From Xylogone sp. PMI_703 (lineage: Eukaryota; Ascomycota; Leotiomycetes): a DNA stretch of 64,000 bases. Shown piece after piece: positions 57,397-64,000 of the stretch. Numbering within the stretch: position 1 is the stretch's first letter; the number at the start of each line of letters is the position of its first letter. The position numbers were made by a program, and so were the translations under genes. Where the stretch lies: contig JAJTUQ010000001.1 of NCBI GenBank assembly GCA_021399445.1, positions 8,246,001 to 8,310,000 of the forward strand, given 5' to 3'. Below the pieces are notes generated by a model, which was given only the letters and a program-made list of their open reading frames with translations, did no database searches and was not told the origin of the DNA.

Positions 57397-58050
57397 TGCG
57401 GCCGTTGGCTCTTTAGCATGCTTACAGGCCTAAGGAACTGTAAGCGAAGCCTGTAGGGCCTGTAATTAACATTCGCGACTAGTAGACTGATATTGTAGTT
57501 AAGACATTGAATGGGAGGGCTTGTATAGATCTGCAAGAATTTGAAATTTTAGTGAGAGAATATGACTTGTGAAATAACCGATGCCAGGGATAATGTGCCC
57601 TTTTAGTTCACAGGCCTAATTAAAATTCAAAGATGACTGAAGATTCAATGTATCCGAGCAACAGTCAGCCGTAGAATGCCTGCTCCTGGAATAAGGGGGT
57701 TATTTATAAATTTAGAAGATACCTACCTTGTACGGTTGACCTAAGTTACGGTTGACCTAAGTTACGGTTGACCTAAGTTACGGTTGACCTAAGTTACGGT
57801 TGACTAAAACGACGCTCGCTCGGAGACCCCCGTCAATTTGGAATTGAATTTATTGATTTAACTAATTTTTACATATTCAGTTTATAATTGTCACGCTGTA
57901 TAGTAATTTATAAAAATATAACTAGCTCAAACCAAGGAAGTAAATGGCATTCAAAGATCATCGGCTTGTGTGCCTCAGGCCCTTACAGGCTCAAGCTTTA
58001 CAAGGCTTCGCTTACGGGTACATCCAACGGCCCAGCTTTAGCCATTAATT
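57397..58050. repeat. Possible degenerate inverted-repeat element
   Basis: Two GC-richer patches in AT-rich DNA contain matching blocks in opposite orientation. GTAAGCGAAGCC at about 57440-57451 is mirrored by GGCTTCGCTTAC at about 58004-58015, and a GGCCGTTG block near 57400 is mirrored by CAACGGCC near 58025. TAATTA words also recur. The ~500 bp between includes a tandem array. This could be a degraded non-autonomous DNA transposon (MITE-like). Target-site duplications were not identified. Confidence 0.3.
57733..57804. repeat. Tandem 16-bp repeat, about 4.5 units
   Basis: Unit CGGTTGACCTAAGTTA, copies starting at 57733, 57749, 57765 and 57781 without mismatch, plus a partial fifth copy (CGGTTGAC) at 57797. 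It contains GGTTGAC, whose TTGAC core is a W-box-like word. The perfect identity implies recent amplification. Confidence 0.92.
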
Positions 58051-58335
58051 ACCTCTTTGTTTTGGGCTTTGGAGATGAAATATGTGATTTTCCTTCATAG
58101 CTGCCTTTGTGATTGTGTTTAGAAGAAATGCGGGAGCTGAAATTCACCATTCTGCAATCAGCCTCGCTCTTTAGCGGTGTTTTTGTGATGTCGCTTCAGT
58201 ATACGTACCGAATTTTGATCTAGACTAAGTAGCACATTTCTATTTAATTCAATTTTGCGTCCAACTTCGATCCTTCCAAATCATCAATATTCTCACTGTA
58301 AATTACTGACTAAATAATCGCATATAACCACAACT

Positions 58336-59484
58336 ATGGCTAATCAGCTTCGTGCAAGGTATTATGCCGTGTCTGTTCATCCTTTTAATAAGCTTATACT
58401 TACTAGGATATACAGTTATCCGTACAAGAAGGGAGATATATTGACTCTTACTCTTATTAAATCTTACGTTTCGTTGAATCAAAATACCACAGAAGCATCA
58501 CCGACAACGATAACGGCTGAAATTATTGATATGTTTGAACCGTTTACCATTTCTCCCGTTATGAGAGTACGCCTAGATGGATCTACACAGATACTAAAAT
58601 TATATGACCGCCGCTCTTGTCTAGCTTTGCGAAAATATCATCATATGGATAATTGGAGCCCTGAAATAGAGCGAGAATATTGTGAATACGTCCACGGAGG
58701 CCAAGCCAGTAAATTCATATCATATTTGGATGGAGATGAAAGCGGGGATGAGGATGACGAGAATAAAAACGACGATCAGGCTGAAAGTGATGACAAAGAC
58801 AAAGCTGAGAGTGAAAGCAGGGATGAATATGGGAGCAAGGAAGATGGATGCGAGGATGATGAGGAGGGTGATGAAAGCGATGATGAAGACTCTTGGACAA
58901 ATGGCCAAAAGGAGACGCGCCTATACAAAAGATGCCGTGACAGTTATAACTCGGAAGTAATGGCGTACGAGGCACTTTCAGATTTACAGGGCACCAGTAT
59001 CCCATTGATTTATGCAACAGTTTCGTTTCGCACGAGATCGGCTGATGATCCTGAACTTCAAAAATACTTTGACATTCCTGGAGTGCTTCTAGAAGACTGC
59101 GCCGGCTTTACTCTGGAGAAGCTATCTGAAAATGTCCCCAACAGCTATTGGCAGGACATCTGCGATCATGCAGTATCTATAGTCAATTCTGTTAGCGACC
59201 ACAACGTTCTCAATCGGGATGTAAAACCCGAGAACTTCCTAGTCATGCAAAGCAAAAAAGATTCTCGTATGGTCTATAGGCCAGTGATGATAGACTTTGG
59301 GTGCTGTCGCGTTCGTGCAACTAATGAATCTGACGAGGATTGGAGGGAATCCAAACGTGGAGAGGATGAAGAAGGGGCAATTGGACTTGTTATGCAGGAG
59401 AGATTGAAGAAAAGGGGCGGCTACTACACGTATAGGCCTTCATATAGGTACGACACAGATGAGGAGGGTATGGCAGCTGAATAG
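58336..59484 (+). CDS. Protein kinase-like protein with acidic insertion
   Basis: Intronless 382-aa protein with a divergent eukaryotic kinase fold. The beta3 Lys equivalent is in QILKLYDRR (near residue 88). A catalytic loop NRDVKPENFLV (about 292-302) replaces the HRD His by Asn but keeps Asp, Lys and Asn. The metal motif is MIDFGCCR (near 318). Between beta3/alphaC and the hinge lies a long Asp/Glu/Ser-rich insertion (about residues 133-195; GDEDDENKNDDQAESDDKDK begins it). LPLIY-type and GVLLEDCAGFTLEKL segments resemble a fungal kinase-like family expanded in leotiomycetes. The three key catalytic residues are present, so activity is possible. No glycine-rich loop or membrane segment is obvious. 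Substrate unknown. Confidence 0.8.
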   Translation: MANQLRARYYAVSVHPFNKLILTRIYSYPYKKGDILTLTLIKSYVSLNQNTTEASPTTITAEIIDMFEPFTISPVMRVRLDGSTQILKLYDRRSCLALRKYHHMDNWSPEIEREYCEYVHGGQASKFISYLDGDESGDEDDENKNDDQAESDDKDKAESESRDEYGSKEDGCEDDEEGDESDDEDSWTNGQKETRLYKRCRDSYNSEVMAYEALSDLQGTSIPLIYATVSFRTRSADDPELQKYFDIPGVLLEDCAGFTLEKLSENVPNSYWQDICDHAVSIVNSVSDHNVLNRDVKPENFLVMQSKKDSRMVYRPVMIDFGCCRVRATNESDEDWRESKRGEDEEGAIGLVMQERLKKRGGYYTYRPSYRYDTDEEGMAAE

Positions 59485-59865
59485 AAAAGTAGAATAAGAT
59501 TGACAAATTAGACGGCTTAATGCTAAACCAGGATAGAGCGTATAGATTATATAGAATAATACTACTCAACTTCAATACTACGGGGAAACTTTTGTGCATT
59601 CTAACAAGCATAGTTCCAATTTAGTAGCTCCCAGGAATTCACTGTTTAATGTTCATTGTTCATACAGAAAAAGCTGCCCAGAATTCACAAAATGATATGT
59701 TTAAACCTTAACCACTTCATACCCGTACACATACGCTCCACCCGTGATCCTAAATTAATACTAATAACTAGGATAGTTTATTGATATTGAAAACTAACAA
59801 TGGTTAGAAAACCATCTCATTTATTAAATATCTATCATAGCTTACTAACGGTTCTAATTAGCCAA
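59485..59865. other. Spacer downstream of the kinase-like gene
   Basis: AT-rich 3' flank. No feature beyond short shadow ORFs. Confidence 0.4.
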
Positions 59866-60179
59866 GGAGTCGCAATTCATCTCATAGCAGATCGCCTAGA
59901 AAGAGGCAAAATAAGAAACTTAAAGAATACTTGGAAAACATAGAGCCCAAAGATCTTACAATATTTTGGGAGTCATAGGGGAAATGGTACCGGGTACATG
60001 GAGATGGAAAATCCATCACGGATGGATTATTCCATCTCGAATTAATGAAAACCACCAAGGGCCAGTACACGGCCAAGATCGTTGGAGTAACCGCTTCCAC
60101 AGTGGTGGAAATAACTGATGGTAAAGAGCCTACAAAAGAAGAAATTATAAGTGCTCTAAAAAAGCATTTTGATGCATGA
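59866..60179 (+). pseudogene. Small relic ORF of unknown function
   Basis: One frame is open from after a TAG at about 59861 to a TGA at 60177-60179, except for a TAG at 59976-59978. It reads SRSPRKRQNKKLKEYLEN, IEPKDLTIFWES, the stop, then GKWYRVHGDGKSITDGLFHL, and MKTTKGQYTAKIVGV to a basic helical end (EEIISALKKHFDA). The style is protein-like on both sides of the stop. An ATG at 60045 would still give a 44-residue peptide. Not recognised; it may be a decayed gene or a short gene whose stop is bypassed by an unseen intron. Confidence 0.3.
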
Positions 60180-60385
60180 GAATCTTAAGAAAGTCTGAGC
60201 GTTGATTTTATCGTTACTTGTAAAAAATATATCATCCAGCATCAAGCTCACTAATTCCTTACATTTACAAAACAAGCTGTGTCGATTATGAATGTGCATT
60301 CAATGAAAGAAGATATATACAACTTGGTAGCTTAGCTGCCCTCATATAGATTGACTAACTACTATGTTACACTCTTACTCCCCTC

Positions 60386-61450
60386 CTACAGACACTGAGC
60401 GTAGTACGCATTCTGCGTGGAGCATGTTGATCCTGCAACACAGGCGGTTGCTCCCGTCCAGCCACTTCCGCCACACTGGCCGTATTTGGTCTGCGTACCA
60501 CCAACTGGTGGCGCCGTGGTGGTGACAATCCTAGAGGTTGTTGTCGTAGTCGTCAACGTGGTTGCCCGGGTGGTGGTCTGCGTAGGCGTGGATCCTCCCC
60601 TAGTGGTGGTCGTGGATCCGCGGGTGGTGGTCGCAGTGGCTTGCCCCAGGGCCGTCGCACTGCTGGTGGCCGTGGCCTTGGAGCTGCTCTGGGGGACGCT
60701 GCTGCTGGCACCTGCAATCAGCGCCGGACCTGGGACCGTGTAAGGGGCCAGCGGGCTTGTGTAGATGTTGTACAGGATGCCTGGGTCCGTCTCGTGGTAC
60801 AGTTGTGTACCCAGGACGCCGCTGGGTTGCAGCGAGCCTGTGCCTGAGACAGCGAGATTGACGCACTGGGGATAGTTCTGGGCGCCATTAGGGGAGCCCG
60901 AGGCGTGCAGGGCAATGATCTCGTGGCGCAGGACGTAGTTGCCGGGTGCCAACGTCGGGGGGATCTGGACCAGCCAGGTATTGTTGTCCGCAATCAGCGA
61001 GTCCGTGAACCAGGTACCCGGGTTGCCGCCACTGATCACGCCGCCACCATCGATCTTGAAGAACTCTAGCGTCGTCTTGTCCACCGTCTCGCAGGGCCCG
61101 TTGCAGTTGGCTAGGTAGTCGATGACGGGGCCATGGTGCGAGTCCGGCCACGGCGTCCACTGGATGCTGATGTAGTCGCCCGCTGCCACCGAAGCATGGC
61201 CCTTCGCATTCGTGGCAGACTTGTGGCAGATGATGTCCGGCGTCTGGTACGCATCCGGCGAGATGAACCCGTTGTCCGAGTCTCCTGCGGTCCAGCCGAT
61301 CACCACGGGCTGGACAGGGAGGTACGGGAAGCTGGTAGGGTCGTAGTTCTGGTAGTAGACGCCGTTGACGACGATGTTCGAGACATGGCCGTGAGCAGCT
61401 ACCGACGCTGCAAAGGCGAGGGTGGAGATGAATGCTGGCAGATACGCCAT
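60386..61450 (-). CDS. AA9 lytic polysaccharide monooxygenase with CBM1
   Basis: Secreted copper enzyme oxidatively cleaving cellulose or xyloglucan. Intronless, 354 aa from the ATG at 61450 (the frame is open upstream, but this Met begins the signal peptide [19 protein letters not shown]). Cleavage leaves the catalytic N-terminal His20 ([11 protein letters not shown]), half of the copper histidine brace. The second His lies in [15 protein letters not shown], and the axial Tyr in [11 protein letters not shown]. After the AA9 fold comes a Thr/Ser-rich linker (about residues 245-320) and a C-terminal cellulose-binding CBM1 ([16 protein letters not shown]...AQCL). The gene is clearly more GC-rich than its surroundings, so long antisense ORFs appear across it; these are not genes. 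Confidence 0.95.
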   Translation of the reverse strand: MAYLPAFISTLAFAASVAAHGHVSNIVVNGVYYQNYDPTSFPYLPVQPVVIGWTAGDSDNGFISPDAYQTPDIICHKSATNAKGHASVAAGDYISIQWTPWPDSHHGPVIDYLANCNGPCETVDKTTLEFFKIDGGGVISGGNPGTWFTDSLIADNNTWLVQIPPTLAPGNYVLRHEIIALHASGSPNGAQNYPQCVNLAVSGTGSLQPSGVLGTQLYHETDPGILYNIYTSPLAPYTVPGPALIAGASSSVPQSSSKATATSSATALGQATATTTRGSTTTTRGGSTPTQTTTRATTLTTTTTTSRIVTTTAPPVGGTQTKYGQCGGSGWTGATACVAGSTCSTQNAYYAQCL

Positions 61451-61646
61451 CGTGCTACTGCTGCTGTTGTGTTTCACCAACAAAGCTTTTCTTATCGCTT
61501 CACCAGTAAGTTTGCCAATCGAAAGAGGCGTGAAAGTAGTTTCTGGCAAAAGTGAGGCTCTCTGCAAGCGGATCAAGCAAGGGAATGCCTGTGATGATGG
61601 GAGACGATCAGAAGAATGCCAAGCAATTGAAGGAATTCAGCATGAA

Positions 61647-61653
61647 TATATAT
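61647..61653 (-). promoter_or_regulatory. TATA-like element of the AA9 gene
   Basis: TATATAT about 200 nt upstream of the AA9 start codon (minus strand). A weak call from position and composition. Confidence 0.3.
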
Positions 61654-61897
61654 CAGACCCTTCCTTCGGGTACGGAATCCATGGTGCAGTTAATATACTT
61701 CATGCCTGCTTTCCCTTCCCCTCAGGCCCAGCCGGAGCATTCTCCGCCAAGCGGAGAAGATTTGGCTAAATGCTTTGGAAATGGTTTTGCGGGGGGAGAT
61801 GTGGGTTTCTCTATATTGATTGATGAAATAGCTCGTTTGTACAGCTTTATCCACCCTTGGTTGGTTGTTGATGACTGCCCCAGATTCTCCATGTTTT

Positions 61898-62026
61898 CTA
61901 CATCTGCCGGCACTGAACGGCTTGGCGGTCCTCGTGCCGCCGGTGCGCAACTCCCGACGCGAAGCCCGGGGTGCAGCTGACGAGTAGGAAGAGGACAATC
62001 AAATTTACCAGCAATCTAATATGCAT
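61898..62026 (-). CDS. Candidate small secreted peptide
   Basis: ORF of 42 residues from the ATG at 62026: MHIRLLVNLIVLFLLVSCTP then a polar basic tail (GVAHRRHEDRQAVQCRQM). The first ~24 residues are a textbook signal peptide with an Ala/Ser-x-Gly-type end. The mature part would be under 20 residues unless a GT at the stop (AT|GTAGAA) is used as a donor to a further exon, which I cannot establish. The frame is also open upstream (to 62218) with another hydrophobic stretch. It could be a small secreted protein or a chance ORF. Confidence 0.25.
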   Translation of the reverse strand: MHIRLLVNLIVLFLLVSCTPGFASGVAHRRHEDRQAVQCRQM

Positions 62027-63168
62027 ATAGCCGGAATGCGTGCCGAGACTAGAATGAATCAATGTAACAGCCAGAAATATTGCATTGAAAAGAAAAAGAG
62101 GATGGGAAGCATATATATACGTACGACTGTACTCTATACAGAGTGAAAGCTTCGCATGTTCAAGAGCTTCTGAAACCTTTGATTTCTTGCCAGCAAGATG
62201 GGCAGTCTTGGGGATCATCTTGCGAGTTCGTCATGTAAACGGGATCTGTATAATTCGTAGTATCCGGGTGCTTCCTAAAGAGCTTGGTGGGTCTTTCATT
62301 TGTGACATCAGCCATCCAATATATAAATCGGATTCGTAGCAAGATGTGGCATTTGTCATCAGGACCTAAACTTGGAACTCTCCCTTTTGTCCGGCAGGAT
62401 CAGGCCGGCGCCTAGCTTTCAGTTATCCTATATTCAAACTCTGCGTATCGCACCCACACTCACCGTCAGCATCAGTTCTAACCCTGGAATTGCCCATACA
62501 CGCCAAAGTGATGTCAGGTATGAAAGAAAACGATGTAAAGACTCTCATAGAGCGACTATCAAACCAGCGAAAAAAGAAACAAAGACTGTTTGAATGAAGA
62601 TGGTCATATGAGCGATGAAGTCTTTATCGGCATCTTGGATTATAGTATCTGAGTTTGCATACCGGGGCTCCTAAGTCTTTGTATGGAACAGCTTGATCAC
62701 TACTAGAAGAACCGCGGCGTTCATCTTGGTTATGGACCAGGTCACTGCATCACCGGTGCCGGTGCCGGTGCTCATAGCGGTGGTGAACACGCGTCGCCAA
62801 TTTATGGAAGTCATGAGACGTGCTCCCTTAAAGAGAGGATTGGCTGTTTGTTGATATGAGAAGATGATGACTTGAACTGGATAGGCGCGCTTGTGACATA
62901 GGCCCAAGCCTTTGCTGCAGGGCAGACAGGGGATGCAGAAGCACATGCTAAATACATTCCCGGTGCTATCTGGTCTTACATACTCAAGAGTTGACATGCT
63001 ATACTGTAAATAGAATTCTAGCATCTCACAATCAAAATGAAAGATAGGTAAGAGTTCCAGTGCTCTCTTGAGAGCTAATACTATGGCGGTGGACGAAATA
63101 CCCATATAATTACGAGATGAACTCTAAGTCTAGCTACTTCTATTGTCTTCGCTGCTGTGGTGGACTAT
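62027..63168. other. Gene-poor stretch
   Basis: About 1.1 kb without a supported gene. A 144-codon ORF at 62671-63105 (minus) has a mixed hydrophobic/Cys composition and no known domain or convincing start; I leave it uncalled. Short GGTGCC repeats occur near 62755-62770. Confidence 0.4.
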
Positions 63169-63342
63169 TTAAAATTGTATAGGAATGGGCATCCGCTGCG
63201 GCGTTTCTCTTTTCGTTGTACCAATCAAGTGATCAAACGACGGGGCTTGCTCAATCCGCGGGTTAAAGGGCTCAAAGTCCCACAGATATTCAGGCGTGCG
63301 AAGCAACGACTCGGCACAGTGTAACACTTTAAGGCCATCCGC
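63169..63342 (-). pseudogene. Orphan C-terminal exon of an unidentified gene
   Basis: A 58-codon stretch (stop at 63171-63169) with protein-like composition: DGLKVLHCAESLLRTPEYLW, then DFEPFNPRIEQAPSFDHLIG, ending RMPIPIQF. It is directly preceded by a good acceptor (GAACAAAG) and, in frame, by a stop, as expected for a last exon. The upstream DNA (63345-63500) is AT-rich and shows no matching exon. It is probably the remaining tail of a broken gene. I do not recognise the family. Confidence 0.4.
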
Positions 63343-64000
63343 CTTTGTTCAAGAGAGCTCTAATGGAGTTAAAGTAATACAGGTTATCCTTTATAATATA
63401 AATGGAGCGCCTGTTACAACAAACTATTTTAGCTTTTTTTTTATCTTTAAACTTACTATGTAACATAAGTTCAATTTCAACGTGCTAGGCTTTTAAGAGG
63501 TGGAATGCCACTTTGCTTGAAGTAGTATTTTGAACGGAATGTTCATTAGTGACTGCTATCATCTTTTGGATAGGTGGAATGTTTGAGAGGCTCGTTAGAT
63601 CATATAACTGAGTCGCGAATTAAGCCAACAAGGTCTAGCTTGGAGGCTCTTGGTTGAACGACGCATAACATAAATGCAGTTAAACGTCACCGTAACTGCA
63701 GTATTCTCATCGATCTCCTCCTTTATCGAAATAATAAAGCCATAATAACTCTGAGAGAAGACTTAAGGCTTGTATTTAGTGGGGGTTAAGCCTGCAGCCT
63801 TATAGAACGAGTGGTTGACTAAACTCCTTGAGCTGGAATCAACATATTGACGGTAGGGCATTCTGCAGGAAGGTAAGATTCCACGCTTCTCCATTCGGAT
63901 CTTCCATACCGGCGCTTGTACCACATACTACAAATTAACATAGTTTTGGTCTATATAATAGAATTCTTACTCCAACGCGGATATAATGCTTATAGGACAG
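63343..64000. other. AT-rich stretch to the window edge
   Basis: No ORF of interest, AT-rich with homopolymer runs (about 63430-63450). If the orphan exon belongs to a living gene, its other exons should lie here or beyond, but none is recognisable. Confidence 0.4.

Larger units (their letters stand above)
56753..58335. other. AT-rich gene-poor region with repeats
   Basis: 1.6 kb without genes. It contains a 16-bp tandem array (57733-57804) flanked by two partly inverted GC-rich segments (57397-57470 and 57961-58050), listed separately. The ORFs at 57345 and 57888 are shadows. Confidence 0.5.

Noticed and set aside
60417..61555. Several plus-strand ORFs antisense to the AA9 gene
   Set aside because: Created by high GC at third positions of the AA9 gene; translations are low-complexity Val/Ala/Arg-rich.
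62755..62772. Short GGTGCC repeat
   Set aside because: Three units only; too short to call a microsatellite of interest.
62671..63105. 144-codon minus-strand ORF
   Set aside because: No domain, no convincing start or splice pattern; hydrophobic and Cys segments are scattered. Length alone is not enough.

Overview
The window is nuclear DNA of a filamentous ascomycete (Pezizomycotina). The evidence is the gene density (about one gene per 2.5-3 kb), short spliceosomal introns (about 44-110 nt, GT...AG with CTRAY-like branch points), and proteins typical of such fungi: Nop4, Med19, Irc22, Gle1, Ssd1, a QDE-2-type Argonaute, an Rds1-like ferritin-fold protein, AA9, GH1 and GH16 enzymes, a Zn2Cys6 factor, and HET and PNP-ankyrin remnants. 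A leotiomycete is my guess from the overall repertoire, and it is weak. Exon joins were worked out by eye from frame continuity, splice signals and family resemblance.

Layout. 1-6 kb is a housekeeping block: nop4 (cut by the left edge), med19, irc22 and a 2OG-Fe(II) oxygenase. 6-16 kb is accessory: a broken TfdB-type flavin monooxygenase, a vWA (MIDAS) protein head-to-head with a 5'-truncated nucleoside phosphorylase-ankyrin gene, an intronless decarboxylating dehydrogenase of isocitrate/isopropylmalate type, an SDR-like gene, and a HET-domain relic with stop codons. 16-21 kb holds an F-box-like protein, a BTB protein and an NAD-dependent epimerase. 21.9-25.2 kb is a full Argonaute. 26-31 kb is a secreted beta-glucosidase (GH1) divergent from a Zn2Cys6 regulator. 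31.6-35.8 kb is a large NFX1-type zinc-finger SF1 helicase of the Hrr1/ZNFX1 kind. 36-40 kb holds a small unknown protein and an MFS transporter with a 15-nt exon. 40.6-47.3 kb is a second conserved block, gle1 and ssd1, divergently arranged. 48-64 kb mixes secreted and accessory genes (Rds1-like protein, frameshifted GNAT, GH16, class-1 dihydroorotate dehydrogenase, kinase-like protein, AA9-CBM1) with long gene-poor, often AT-rich stretches, a 16-bp tandem repeat and several coding relics.

How it fits together. The conserved genes serve ribosome assembly, transcription (Mediator), ER translocation, mRNA export (Gle1) and mRNA/translation control (Ssd1). The GH1, GH16 and AA9 genes point to growth on plant cell-wall or beta-glucan material. 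The Argonaute and the Hrr1/ZNFX1-like helicase, 6.5 kb apart, are both families used in RNA silencing. The accessory segments carry gene decay compatible with repeat-induced point mutation and birth-and-death of self/non-self-recognition-like genes. I found no rRNA, tRNA, CRISPR array or intact transposase.
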